Shown: positions 54,494 through 63,919, numbered from the stretch's first letter. The stretch is 64,000 nucleotides of DNA from an uncultured Alphaproteobacteria bacterium (GCA_905233185.1 CAJODB010000003.1:30137-94136); one strand, 5' to 3'. The notes: generated from the letters alone by a model not told the origin. Translations and numbers: made by a program.

Positions 54494-56029
54494 TTAAAAT
54501 TTTTTTCTTGATAAAATACTTTTCGAAAGGTCAATTGATTGATGTTTCATACGAGCTAGGTCGATAATTGTATATGCTGTTTTATCGGTTACATATGGTA
54601 TATAGGTATTCCATGATTTTATAAATGCGGAATTTTTATTTTTATATTCATCGGAAATCCAAATAATAAACGGAACTTCATAACTGTTTGGCCAAGTTCG
54701 TGTTCCTAACTCACATTCTTTTGTATCATTTATGTCTTGCCCATGATCGCTAAGATAAAGCATTGCACTATAACCATTTTGAAATTTTAAAAGGTTGATT
54801 ATTTTATTTAAAATGTAATCTGTATAAAGAATGCTATTATCGTAATAAGTTACATAAGTAGCTTTTCGTTTATCATAATAATTGTTAGAAATTTTGAACT
54901 TTCTGAATTCTTTCGGATATCTAAATTTAAGAGGAATGTGAGATCCCATCAAATGTAAGACTATTAATTTCTGTTTAGCTTTATCTTGTAGGGCTTTACG
55001 AAAATATTTGAGCAAAAATTCATCAAAAAGCGAAGTTTCGCTCACATCGGAGTCATTTATAAATTTGTATTCATCGCAAAGTTTTCCTAAGTGAGTGACT
55101 ACACTATCGAAAACTTTAGCTCGTCCTTGGTTTGAAAACCAGAAAGTTTTAAATCCTGCATCTTTGAAAAAATGAATTAAAGTATATCTTTTATTATTAG
55201 TATTGGAAGAAGTATTCAATTGAAACATAGACTTTACAGCGCCGGAAGTAAAAGCATGAGCGGTATTAACGTTTTTGAAAACAGAAAGTTCGCTTTTAAG
55301 ATTGTCGAAATACGGAGTTGTTGGTCGATTATATCCGTAGATACTCATATGTTTTCTGTCGACACTTTCTCCAATGACAATTACATACGTTTGCTGTTGA
55401 TCTTTTAGTTCATTTTGTATGTTGTTTAGTGGTTCATGTTTTTTGTCATATTCCTTAGCTTCTTTCATATCAGAATAATATTCAGACATTGTTGTAATTA
55501 CGGTATGAAATGGTAGAAGATCCATAACAACAAGTTCACTGATAAGCAGAAAAATCGCATATGTGCCGTAGTATTTGTTCCTATATGTAATTTTTGTGCT
55601 TTTTATAAAGAAAATCGAAGATATTACAAAGAAATTCCAAAAAATATAAACGGAGTAATCTTTTAAACAATTTGTAGCTTCTTTTATATCAGTATTAAAA
55701 ATCACACTTAGGAAATCTTCATGAATAAGAAAACCGCTTACATAAACTGATATAATATTTAATGACGTTGGTATGTATATTAACAGTGCCCATATTAATA
55801 GGATCATTTTCTTATGGTTGCTTAAGAGGTAGGCTATGTATGTTGTCAGAAATACCGCAGATAATTCTATTAATCTTATTATGGTGCGTGCAAGAGAACT
55901 TACAAAAAACTCAGAATGAAATTCACGATACGAGATGTTGAGATAAAACTCAGCAAAAAACGGAAGTCCAAGAATGAAAAATGCAATAATATGGCTTTTC
56001 TTATATTTTTTTATCATCATGATACGCAA
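54494..56029 (-). CDS. Phosphoethanolamine transferase-like sulfatase-fold protein, copy B
   Basis: The 511-aa paralogue of the previous gene is about two thirds identical by eye. It has the same five helices, the VIGESVDRKHMSIYGYNRPT nucleophile site, LHLMGSHIPL and LYLSDHGQDI. Differences cluster in the membrane part and in loops after residue 270, as expected for two acceptors or for drift. A short basic start MRIMMIKKYKKS precedes the first helix; ATG 56020 or 56017 are alternatives. The tandem order shows a local duplication. Confidence 0.88.
   Translation of the reverse strand: MRIMMIKKYKKSHIIAFFILGLPFFAEFYLNISYREFHSEFFVSSLARTIIRLIELSAVFLTTYIAYLLSNHKKMILLIWALLIYIPTSLNIISVYVSGFLIHEDFLSVIFNTDIKEATNCLKDYSVYIFWNFFVISSIFFIKSTKITYRNKYYGTYAIFLLISELVVMDLLPFHTVITTMSEYYSDMKEAKEYDKKHEPLNNIQNELKDQQQTYVIVIGESVDRKHMSIYGYNRPTTPYFDNLKSELSVFKNVNTAHAFTSGAVKSMFQLNTSSNTNNKRYTLIHFFKDAGFKTFWFSNQGRAKVFDSVVTHLGKLCDEYKFINDSDVSETSLFDEFLLKYFRKALQDKAKQKLIVLHLMGSHIPLKFRYPKEFRKFKISNNYYDKRKATYVTYYDNSILYTDYILNKIINLLKFQNGYSAMLYLSDHGQDINDTKECELGTRTWPNSYEVPFIIWISDEYKNKNSAFIKSWNTYIPYVTDKTAYTIIDLARMKHQSIDLSKSILSRKKF
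55217..55270. repeat. 54-base block identical between the two EptA-like genes (copy in gene B)
   Basis: This is the partner of 53640-53693, with identical sequence in the same reading frame. See that entry for what it implies. Confidence 0.7.
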
Positions 56030-56145
56030 TATGTATCAGATATGCCTTAAGATTCTGTGAAAATTCGGAATTTTTAGACATATTTCATTACGAACAAAGG
56101 AAAAGATTTGATAAAAGTAAGCTTTGCATAGATCTTTGTATTTTC

Positions 56146-56171
56146 TTAACTATTTTTTACTAAAACTAATG
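56146..56171 (+). promoter_or_regulatory. Conserved upstream box of the second tadE-like gene
   Basis: This is the counterpart of 46172-46197, starting TTAACTATTT and differing at only a few positions. It lies 26 bases before ATG 56197. Conservation in both copies suggests a promoter or regulator site retained after duplication. Confidence 0.5.
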
Positions 56172-56196
56172 CATATTTATTTGAGGAATTAAAATA

Positions 56197-56933
56197 ATGA
56201 TCCTGAAAGCGAACCAACCTATTTTGTGCAAAATTCGTGGGGGGGGGTATTTGCCTTCTTGCACAGGACTTTGCGTGGTTACAAACCATATAAAGGCGGC
56301 ATATTAATCGAATTCGCGTTTAGTATTCCAGTTTTTATAATTCTTCTGTTTTTTGTCTCTGATCATTATCGCATTTATGAATTAAAAAACAAATTGAAAA
56401 CTTCTGCATATCTTGCAGCAAGCATGACTCAGCAGATAAGTAATACACGATCAGATAAGCAGTTAACTGCAGCAGATCTTGCAAGAATAACGTATGCATG
56501 TTGCCTGAATTTTTTCCATACGAATACTATGTTTAATCCATGGCCGTTCGGAATAAGTTATTCCATAAATTTTATATATGTAAAGAGATTAAACAGTAAT
56601 AGTTATCAATATCAGTCCTCTTGGGGAAGTACAGAAAGTGGAGTCAGTCCAGTTAATATGGGAAGATCCGTTGGCGGTATATCAACAAAAAAATTAAGTG
56701 AAATAGAAAATGTAAATACTGACTTAGTATGCAGTAGAGATGGAGAAGAGAAACTATTTTTAAACTGTACTTACAGAAGAATGCTAAATTTTGATAAATC
56801 AAAGATCGGGTTATTTTTACTTGATCCGCAAATGGTGAAAGGAGGTATGCATACAACTAATAGGTATCCTGATTTGCTATATTATCAGATAGTTATAAGT
56901 CCGAAACCTGGATTATTTCCTGCGAGAAATTGA
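56197..56933 (+). CDS. TadE-like pilus/envelope protein 2, out of frame at a G9 tract
   Basis: Paralogue of the 46.2-kb gene. ATG 56197 follows GAGGA at nine bases and reads MILKANQPILCKIRGGG. At nine G it continues YLPSCTGLC and stops after about 36 residues. The TadE-like body, from GGILIEFAFSIPVFIILLFF to SPKPGLFPARN, is in the frame that needs ten or seven G and would then give about 245 aa. The ORF track opens at GTG 56226 without a ribosome binding site. The identical offset in two independent copies argues against random decay. The rest of the tad operon is not in the window. Confidence 0.8.
56239..56247 (+). repeat. G9 tract at the 5' end of tadE-like gene 2
   Basis: Nine G follow TTGTGCAAAATTCGT and precede TATTTGCCTTCT. 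Flanks match the tract at 46258 closely. Confidence 0.9.
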
Positions 56934-57089
56934 GTTTTATTGGCTTTTTTATTAATAATGAGTAATATCTGTCATCCTTGTTACATATTTTTCTGGACTT
57001 TTTTCACTTATATTGCTAAAAAGTAGGCCATAAGCTGTTTGATATTTATCTTCAGCTCGTTTTTAGTTACTTAATTATTGGAGATTTTT

Positions 57090-57431
57090 GTGGCTTTAAA
57101 AATTCGTTTAGCTCGTGGTGGAGCGAAGAAGCGTCCTTTTTACAGAATAGTTGTTGCGGATTCCAGGAATCCGAGAGATGGAGCATTTCTGGAAAAGCTA
57201 GGAACATATGATCCATTCTTAGCGAGTGAAGATCCGGCTCGTATTATTGCTAATGAAGAGAGAACAAAATATTGGCTTTCTGTTGGGGCAAAATTGTCTG
57301 AACGTTGCGCAATTCTTCTGAGTCAACGTGGTTTATGTGAGAAACCAGCTATTTCAGAAACACCAAAAAAGTCTGCTCCTAAGAAGAAAGCTCAAGAGAG
57401 ACTTAAAGCGCAGCAAGAATCCGCCTCTTAA
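57090..57431 (+). CDS. rpsP: 30S ribosomal protein S16
   Basis: The S16 core ALKIRLARGGAKKRPFYRIV is followed by ADSRNPRDGAFLEKLGTYDP. The GTG at 57090 lies six bases after GGAG and gives the normal N-terminus, so the TTG at 57078 is rejected. The C-terminal 30 residues are a Lys/Ala-rich extension, common in alphaproteobacteria. It forms the usual pair with rimM. Confidence 0.95.
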   Translation: MALKIRLARGGAKKRPFYRIVVADSRNPRDGAFLEKLGTYDPFLASEDPARIIANEERTKYWLSVGAKLSERCAILLSQRGLCEKPAISETPKKSAPKKKAQERLKAQQESAS

Positions 57432-57443
57432 TCGCTTTGAAAA

Positions 57444-57968
57444 ATGGGATTTTGTACGTATACCGAAAAAACGGATAACGTTATTGAGGTTTTGCGTGTA
57501 GTGGGAGCCTTTGGAATAAAAGGACAGCTGCGCGCTATTCTATTTTCCGATAATATCTGTGCTTATAAAAAAGTTTACGCATCGGATGGATGTGAATTTG
57601 ATTTTCGAGTAGTAAGATTTGTCGGCGGAAAGCATGCGATAATAAGTTTGAGCGGGATAAATGATCGTACTAAGGCTTTGTCTTTCAAAGGATCAGCTCT
57701 TTACGTAAAAAGAGGAGATCTCGAACAAGCCCAAAAAAATGAATATTACGTATGCGATTTGATTGGTGAAAAGGTAAAAATTATCGATCACGAAGATATC
57801 AGTTGTAAAGTAGTTAATGTTTTTAATTTCGGCGCGGGAGATTTAATAGAAATTTCATATAAAGATGGTACTTTTTTGGTTCCGTTTAAGAAGGAGAATT
57901 TTCCATCGAATGAACATGAAGAAGGAATTTTTATGACTTTTTCCGCTTTTACTTGTTACAAGGATTAA
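57444..57968 (+). CDS. rimM: Ribosome maturation factor RimM
   Basis: The 174-aa protein has an N-terminal RimM barrel (VIEVLRVVGAFGIKGQLRAI) and a PRC-barrel C-terminus (YYVCDLIGEKV, VPFKKENF). It assists 16S rRNA processing of the 30S head near S19. It follows rpsP by 12 bases. The expected trmD and rplS do not follow; typA does. Confidence 0.9.
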   Translation: MGFCTYTEKTDNVIEVLRVVGAFGIKGQLRAILFSDNICAYKKVYASDGCEFDFRVVRFVGGKHAIISLSGINDRTKALSFKGSALYVKRGDLEQAQKNEYYVCDLIGEKVKIIDHEDISCKVVNVFNFGAGDLIEISYKDGTFLVPFKKENFPSNEHEEGIFMTFSAFTCYKD

Positions 57969-58012
57969 AATTACCTATATATAATCACAAAAAAGCTTGG
58001 AGAAAATGAATA

Positions 58013-59830
58013 ATGTTTAAGGAGCTTCGTAATTTCGCTATTATCGCGCACGTTGACCATGGTAAAACAACTCTTGTCGATGCCATGTTTAAGCAAAGCG
58101 GTCTTTTCAGAAATAATCAGCAGATAGAAAACTGCGCAATGGATAGTAATGATTTGGAAAGAGAGCGGGGAATAACGATTCTTGCGAAATGCACAAGTTT
58201 TGTATGGAACGATATAAAGCTGAACATTGTTGACACTCCGGGGCATGCAGATTTCGGCGGTGAAGTTGAACGTATTCTCAGTATGGTTGATGGCGTATTG
58301 CTGTTGGTTGATGCCTCTGAAGGACCAATGCCACAAACAAAGTTTGTGCTTACAAAAGCTCTTGCGTTGAATTTGAATCCGATTGTCGTGATTAACAAGA
58401 TTGATAAACAAGATGCTCGTGTGTCAGAAGTTGTAGATGAAGTTTTTGATTTATTTGTTGCGCTCGGGGCGAATGAAAAGCAGCTTGATTTTCCTATTTT
58501 GTATGCCTCAGGTAGAAATGGTTGGGCAGTCTCAAATTTAAACGATCCAAGGACAGATCTTACACCACTTCTTGAAACGATTATTAGGCATATTCCCGCA
58601 CCACAAACAAAAGAAGATGACCATTTCAGTATGCTTGTCACGATGCTTGAATATGATCAGTATCTCGGACGTGTTCTTACCGGAAAAATTCTTACGGGAC
58701 ATGCAACAATTAATGATCCTGTTCATGCGATTAACGCAAAAGGCGAAGTTATCGAAAGATCTCGTCTTACAAAATTGCTGTCTTTCGAAGGTTTAAAGAA
58801 AATTCCCGTAGAGAAAGCTCAATGCGGTGATATAATTGCCATTGCAGGGCTACAAGTAGCGACAGTCGCTGATACAATCGCTTCTACAAATGTTTCAGCT
58901 CCCATAAAGTCTATTCCAATAGATCCTCCTACTTTGTCTATGGTCTTTTCAATAAATGATTCTCCTTTAAATGGGCAAGAAGGTAAGAAACTTACTTCAA
59001 GAATGATCTGGGATAGGTTGCAAAGAGAAGCGGAAGGAAACGTGTCTATTACCGTAAAGCGTGCAGAAGCTCAGGATTCATTTGAAGTGGCAGGACGCGG
59101 AGAACTTCAACTCGGTATTCTGATAGAAACAATGCGGCGTGAAGGATTCGAGCTCTCTATCAGTCGTCCGCATGTCCTTTATAAAGAAGAAAACGGCGAA
59201 AAACTTGAGCCGATAGAGGAATTATATATCGATGTAGATGATGAATTTACGGGAATTGTGGTTGAAAAAATGACTTTGCGCAAAGGAAACATGATAGATA
59301 TGATTCCTACGGGAGCAGGTAAGACAAGAATAAAATTTTTGATACCAACGCGCGGTTTAATAGGCTATCACAACGAGTTTTTGACGGATACGAGGGGCAG
59401 TGGCATTATGAACCGTTCATTTTATGGGTATGAACCACATAAAGGGCCAATCGAGGGACGAATCCGTGGAGTGTTAGTGTCTAATTCGGGCGGAAACGCG
59501 ATTCCTTACGCTCTCTTTTTCCTCGAAGAACGTGGCGCATTATTTATTAAGCCTGGCGATCCTGTTTATGAGGGTATGATTATCGGAGAGCATTCCAAGA
59601 GCAATGATTTGGACGTCAATCCAACAAAAACAAAGCAGTTAAGCAATATGAGAGCCGCAGGAAAAGATGAAAATATAAAACTTTCTCCTCCTCGAATAAT
59701 AACGCTTGAACAAGCACTTTCATATATTCAAGATGATGAGCTTGTCGAGGTTACACCATCATCTATACGATTGAGAAAGAGGTATCTCGATCCAATAACA
59801 CGAAAGAAAATGAGCAAATTAGATAAATGA
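58013..59830 (+). CDS. typA: Ribosome-associated GTPase TypA/BipA
   Basis: The 605-aa translational GTPase has G1 AHVDHGKTTLVD, G2/G3 RERGITILAK and DTPGHADFGGEVERI, and G4 NKIDKQDA. Domains resembling EF-G III and V and the BipA-specific C-terminus (GLIGYHNEFLTDTRGSG, DELVEVTPSSIRLRK) follow. It supports 50S assembly under stress. Its stop overlaps the AmpG-like start as ATGA. Confidence 0.97.
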   Translation: MFKELRNFAIIAHVDHGKTTLVDAMFKQSGLFRNNQQIENCAMDSNDLERERGITILAKCTSFVWNDIKLNIVDTPGHADFGGEVERILSMVDGVLLLVDASEGPMPQTKFVLTKALALNLNPIVVINKIDKQDARVSEVVDEVFDLFVALGANEKQLDFPILYASGRNGWAVSNLNDPRTDLTPLLETIIRHIPAPQTKEDDHFSMLVTMLEYDQYLGRVLTGKILTGHATINDPVHAINAKGEVIERSRLTKLLSFEGLKKIPVEKAQCGDIIAIAGLQVATVADTIASTNVSAPIKSIPIDPPTLSMVFSINDSPLNGQEGKKLTSRMIWDRLQREAEGNVSITVKRAEAQDSFEVAGRGELQLGILIETMRREGFELSISRPHVLYKEENGEKLEPIEELYIDVDDEFTGIVVEKMTLRKGNMIDMIPTGAGKTRIKFLIPTRGLIGYHNEFLTDTRGSGIMNRSFYGYEPHKGPIEGRIRGVLVSNSGGNAIPYALFFLEERGALFIKPGDPVYEGMIIGEHSKSNDLDVNPTKTKQLSNMRAAGKDENIKLSPPRIITLEQALSYIQDDELVEVTPSSIRLRKRYLDPITRKKMSKLDK

Positions 59831-61143
59831 GTTTTGTTTCTGTAGTAAGTGACTTTATAAAGACATATGGCGATCCAAAAGTAAGCTCAAGATTCTTTAT
59901 AGGATTCTCATGTGGTGTTCCTTTTCTTTTAAGACTTACAATATTGGATCTTTGGCTGAAGGATTGTGGCGTATCAAATACTGCAATAGGCTTATTTACA
60001 TTACTGAATTGTCCTTTTACTTTTAAATTTTTATGGGCTTTATTTATAGATCGATTTAATTTTCCTTTCTTATCTGAAAAATTCGGCCGTAGAAAAGGAT
60101 GGGCAATCGCAAGTCAGATACTTTTGTTTATCGGCATTTGCGGAATGGCTTGTTCTACTCCGAAAGATGGATTATTGGGACTGATTATATGCGCTTCAGT
60201 GGTTGCTTTTGCTGACGGCTGTCAAGATATGTCTCTTTACAAATATCAAATTCGAGATACTCAAGGAAAAATGCTTGGACCAATTGCCGGAGTGGTAATC
60301 TTCGGGTATCGGATAGGAATGTTTCTTTCAAAAAGCTTGTCACTATATTTGGCTCACTATTTCGGATGGAATGTTGCATATTTTGCTATGGCTCTGACTA
60401 TTCTTTTATGTATGTTTTTTATTCTAAATATTGATGAGCCTCAGGAAGATGCAGAAGAAAAAGAACCGCTAAATTTTGGTGATAATGTTGATTTTTCAGC
60501 TACTATAAAAATAGCTTTGGATGATTGTCTGATAAACCCTTTCAAAAAATTCATGGAAAAGAACGACTGGAAAAGTCTTATATGGATAATTATTTTGTAT
60601 CGTGCGGGAGATATGATTGCCCAAAAGATGGCTAAGCCGTTTTTTGTCGAAATAGGATTTTCTATGCTTGAAATCGCAAATGTTGTGCAAGTATTCGGGA
60701 CGATTTCAACATTAATCGGAGGAATTTGCGGTGGATATTTCGTAAAGAAAGTCGGAATAAAAACTGCGATGTTTTATACGTCTATAACACATGCGATTTC
60801 TTGCTTAACTTACGTTGCAATGGCGCTTATAGGGTACAATATTCATATGCTATATTTCACTGCTTTTATTGAAAATATTACAGGCGGTATGATGAGTACG
60901 GCGTTTATAGCATTCCTATATTCTCTCTGCAATAAGAAATACGGCACAACGCAATATGCTCTTTTGTGGGCATTTTACGACTTTGGAGGCGCGATTTGCA
61001 GATCCATTTCAGGAGCTATGGCTGATCTACTGGGATGGACAAATTTCTTTATTTTCGCGGTAATTATGTTTATTCCGGGAATCATCGTACTTTATCCGAA
61101 CATACATAGCGAAAATAGGGAAAGATTAGAAAAATATTGTTGA
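59827..61143 (+). CDS. ampG: AmpG-like MFS muropeptide permease
   Basis: The 438-aa protein has about 12 helices with AmpG/PAT-family motifs: GFSCGVPFLL, LLNCPFTFKFLWALFIDRF, GRRKGWAIASQ, ADGCQDMSLYKY (AmpG usually has a D-x-AxD here). AmpG imports anhydro-muropeptides for recycling and fits with the D-Ala-D-Ala dipeptidase in this window. The start overlaps the typA stop by four bases. Another substrate is possible. Confidence 0.88.
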   Translation: MSFVSVVSDFIKTYGDPKVSSRFFIGFSCGVPFLLRLTILDLWLKDCGVSNTAIGLFTLLNCPFTFKFLWALFIDRFNFPFLSEKFGRRKGWAIASQILLFIGICGMACSTPKDGLLGLIICASVVAFADGCQDMSLYKYQIRDTQGKMLGPIAGVVIFGYRIGMFLSKSLSLYLAHYFGWNVAYFAMALTILLCMFFILNIDEPQEDAEEKEPLNFGDNVDFSATIKIALDDCLINPFKKFMEKNDWKSLIWIIILYRAGDMIAQKMAKPFFVEIGFSMLEIANVVQVFGTISTLIGGICGGYFVKKVGIKTAMFYTSITHAISCLTYVAMALIGYNIHMLYFTAFIENITGGMMSTAFIAFLYSLCNKKYGTTQYALLWAFYDFGGAICRSISGAMADLLGWTNFFIFAVIMFIPGIIVLYPNIHSENRERLEKYC

Positions 61144-61172
61144 CACAATCATTTTTTCCTATTATATATTCT

Positions 61173-61212
61173 ACATCAGTTAAAAATACTGATGTCTATT
61201 TTTATGTCTTTT
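61173..61212 (+). terminator. Terminator after the AmpG-like gene
   Basis: ACATCAGT-TAAAAAT-ACTGATGT forms an 8-bp stem with a 7-base loop, followed by CTATTTTTATGTCTTTTTT. It begins 29 bases after the stop codon. Confidence 0.65.
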
Positions 61213-61269
61213 TTGTCTTAATCTTATTTTTTTGTGTTTTTTTTAATTTTTTTGAAAAGATTAGTGAAA

Positions 61270-61722
61270 ATGACATATAAAATGAAATATATTTTTTTTG
61301 CTTTTGTTCTGTTATCTATTATAAACAAAGTGAATGCGACTGATATATCAGATCAATCTCATCTTACTTTAAAATATGCTTTGGAACATGGTACGGCAAG
61401 AATTCAAGCATTACCAAAAGCTTCAAAAGCATTATTTAATCGTTATGAAGTAGTATTGGATGGTCCTAGAAAATTGAAACAAAAAAATCGAAGAATTACA
61501 GGGATTACTGAAAATTTTTATCTAATAGATATGAGGAAATCTGAAATAGAAGATATGAAAAAATTTTCTAGATCAATAAAAATTCCTAGAAAAATTGGTT
61601 TTTGGTTGGATTTTAGCGAACAAGATATCGATGATTTTCTTATGAACAGAACAGTATGTGTTGAAAAACAAGATGCTTCTATTAAACAAATATCTTTTGT
61701 TAGTGATATGGATCATAGATAA
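61270..61722 (+). CDS. Small secreted protein, unknown
   Basis: I use ATG 61270 (MTYKMKYIFFAFVLLSIINKVNA), which gives a proper signal peptide; the ORF track start at 61234 adds 12 hydrophobic and basic residues. The mature part of about 125 residues is basic and polar and has no motif I recognise. It is one of several exported orphans in the window. Confidence 0.7.
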   Translation: MTYKMKYIFFAFVLLSIINKVNATDISDQSHLTLKYALEHGTARIQALPKASKALFNRYEVVLDGPRKLKQKNRRITGITENFYLIDMRKSEIEDMKKFSRSIKIPRKIGFWLDFSEQDIDDFLMNRTVCVEKQDASIKQISFVSDMDHR

Positions 61723-61897
61723 TTGTTTTAATAAATCAAGGTGAAATGAAAATAACAAAAATTCTTTAGATACCTTTTCTTTAATGCAAAGAATAGAAAC
61801 TAACTAATATTTTTGATAAATTCTACTGGTACCTATATCTTTTTATATAAAAGAATTTAATTATTCTTTTTGTTTCTTTTTCTTTCGATTTATTAAC

Positions 61898-61953
61898 GAA
61901 AAATTAAGGAATGAGTGATATAAAAAAGGAGTAGTACAAGGAGAGATCGGTTG
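61898..61953 (+). repeat. Repeated leader upstream of the G9 orphan gene (copy 1)
   Basis: GAAAAATTAAGGA, then GGAGTAGT and CAAGGAGAGATCGGTTGA, recur in the same order at 63863-63919. The last part contains the ribosome binding site AAGGAGAG and TTG start. The two leaders differ only by short indels and a few bases. Confidence 0.75.
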
Positions 61954-62313
61954 ACCGATTCAAAAGAGAACAGCGAGACAAAATCCGCTGATAAGTCAAA
62001 TAAATCGACAGGGGGGGGGAATTTCCCTTCTCAATGTTCAAGATCTGTAAATTACGGATGTAATTACAGTAAGTTTCAAGAAACCCAAAAAATTGCTAGA
62101 AAAGGAGCTTCAGGAGACAATATATCATTTTCCGTTGATGATTTTTGCCATGCTACCATCTCTGATTGCGTCAATAACGGCGTTTACACATGCTATTATT
62201 TCAAACCAGTAAGCATCTATGGTGAGTATATGCTGTTGTCGATGCATACACGATCTCTTCTGCGCTACGCTGAATTTAAAAAGATCGAGAATTCAGCTTA
62301 TACGTATCAATGA
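61951..62313 (+). CDS. Orphan Cys-containing protein with a G9-encoded Gly3 motif
   Basis: I do not recognise this 120-aa protein. Its TTG start at 61951 follows AAGGAGAGATCGG, a good ribosome binding site in a leader shared with the gene at 63916. Residues 1-20 are charged and Ser/Lys rich. The nine G encode Gly21-23 exactly in frame, followed by NFPSQCSRS. Five Cys lie in the rest (for example CNYSK, FCHATISDC, YTCYYFK). No signal peptide is visible. It might be a small secreted or signalling protein of a multigene family. One G more or fewer would end it within about 20-30 codons. Confidence 0.6.
   Translation: MTDSKENSETKSADKSNKSTGGGNFPSQCSRSVNYGCNYSKFQETQKIARKGASGDNISFSVDDFCHATISDCVNNGVYTCYYFKPVSIYGEYMLLSMHTRSLLRYAEFKKIENSAYTYQ
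62011..62019 (+). repeat. G9 tract in the orphan gene (in frame)
   Basis: Nine G follow ATCGACA and precede AATTTCCCTTCTC, a close match to the 3' flank of the tadE-like tracts (TATTYGCCTTCTT). Codon-aligned as Gly21-Gly23. Confidence 0.9.
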
Positions 62314-62798
62314 CAGAGAATTGAATGATAGCGGAAATGCTATTCATTAAGATCGTAATCGATTTTTCTGCAGATAATGGCAGATGCATGTAGCAACTTT
62401 AAGAGTAGTTAGCTGAACATGCATATAATATAGTAAAGTATAAGAAACAAACATTACATATGAGCGATTATTCCTGTAATGTAAGTACTTGCACGAACAG
62501 CTATAGATGACAGCAACAATTGTGGATGTTTGTATAGTTGAGCTTCTGTAAAATCAACTCAAATGGAAAAGCATATCATATGATATAATCAACGAGATTA
62601 TAACTAAAACTACACCACAAATTATAATGATATAGAAATTTTTTCTGAGTATGAAGGAGCAAAAAAATTTAGGCTAGATTGAATGAAGTAACTTTATTGT
62701 TGTTTGATATATTCTCTTTTTAGGTTGTGTTTGTCTCGCAATGAAGATACATTCGATATAAAATAAAACAAATACATATAATTAAAGCAGGTTTTAAA
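62314..62798. other. Intergenic gap of 485 bp, no gene found
   Basis: A hairpin near 62323-62348 (GAATGATAGC / GCTATTCATT with one bulge) follows the orphan gene and may serve as its 3' end. Otherwise the gap holds AT-rich sequence and stops in all frames, and only very short frames such as the 16-codon MSDYSCNVSTCTNSYR. The trxB leader occupies the end. I see no RNA gene. Confidence 0.4.
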
Positions 62799-63770
62799 AT
62801 GGAAAATAATACGATTGCTACAAATATTGCGGATATTTTGGTTATAGGTAGTGGACCTGCGGGGTATACAGCGGCCATATATGCAGCTCGTGCAGGTCGT
62901 ACAACTTATCTTATTACTGGTGCGCAGCAAGGAGGGCAGTTGACGATAACTTCTTCCATTGAGAATTATCCGGGATTCGCATCTTCGATTTCAGGGCCGG
63001 AACTAATGGAACAGATGAGGCAGCAAGTAGCGTCTATAGGAGTGAAGATAATCTGTGATACGATTGCTTCTGTGGATTTTCCCGTGTCTATTAATTTTTC
63101 TAACGAATTCTTTAGAGCTATAGGTGAATCTGGCGCTGTGTATAAAGGCAAAAGTATAATAATTGCTACTGGAGCTGGAGCTCGTTGGCTTGGGATTCCG
63201 GGAGAAAATGAATATCGAGGTCGAGGTGTGTCAGCTTGTGCTACTTGTGATGGCTTTTTTTTCAGGGATAAGGATGTTGCAGTAGTTGGTGGAGGCAATG
63301 TTGCGGTCGAAGAAGCAATATTTCTAACTAATTTTGCGAAATCTGTAACTCTTGTTCATAGAAGAAATGAATTGCGTGCAGAAAAGATCATGCAAAAACG
63401 TCTTTTTGAAAATCCTAAGGTAAATGTTGTGTGGGATACAGTTGTGAGCGAGATTGAAGGTGATGGAAACAAAGTAACGAAGTTAAAATTGCGCGATACG
63501 AAGACGAATGAAATCTCATATAAAGAAATAGATGGAGTTTTTGTCGCTATTGGTCATCAGCCGAATACAACACCTTTCAAAGGTAAGATAGATTTAGATG
63601 CTTCAGGATATATAATCACAAAAGTTGGTACTGTAAAGACTTCTGTAGAGGGTGTTTTTGCGGCTGGGGATGTTTGTGATCCTATATATAGACAAGCTAT
63701 AACATCGGCAGGACAAGGTTGCATGGCAGCCATTGAAGCTGATAAATATTTGGCGAGCAAAGGTATTTAA
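62799..63770 (+). CDS. trxB: Thioredoxin reductase
   Basis: The 323-aa FAD/NADPH enzyme has FAD motif VIGSGPAGYTAAIYAARAG, the redox pair in SACATCDGFFF, NADPH motif VVGGGNVAVEEA and the closing FAAGDVCDPIYRQAITSAG. It reduces thioredoxin. There is no ribosome binding site close to consensus beyond AGCAGG. The gene stands between two members of the G9 orphan family. Confidence 0.97.
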   Translation: MENNTIATNIADILVIGSGPAGYTAAIYAARAGRTTYLITGAQQGGQLTITSSIENYPGFASSISGPELMEQMRQQVASIGVKIICDTIASVDFPVSINFSNEFFRAIGESGAVYKGKSIIIATGAGARWLGIPGENEYRGRGVSACATCDGFFFRDKDVAVVGGGNVAVEEAIFLTNFAKSVTLVHRRNELRAEKIMQKRLFENPKVNVVWDTVVSEIEGDGNKVTKLKLRDTKTNEISYKEIDGVFVAIGHQPNTTPFKGKIDLDASGYIITKVGTVKTSVEGVFAAGDVCDPIYRQAITSAGQGCMAAIEADKYLASKGI

Positions 63771-63862
63771 GAACGTTTAATGAATTCATATTTTTGTCGT
63801 TTGTTTTGAATTTTTCAATCATCTTTTAACTATATGCGGAGAAGATTTTAGAAAAGATTAAG

Positions 63863-63919
63863 GAAAAATTAAGGAAAAGGGGGTATAAGGGAGTAGTAGT
63901 GCAAGGAGAGATCGGTTGA
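63863..63919 (+). repeat. Repeated leader upstream of the G9 orphan gene (copy 2)
   Basis: Same order of blocks as at 61898-61953: GAAAAATTAAGGA, GGAGTAGT and CAAGGAGAGATCGGTTGA. See the first copy. Confidence 0.75.
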
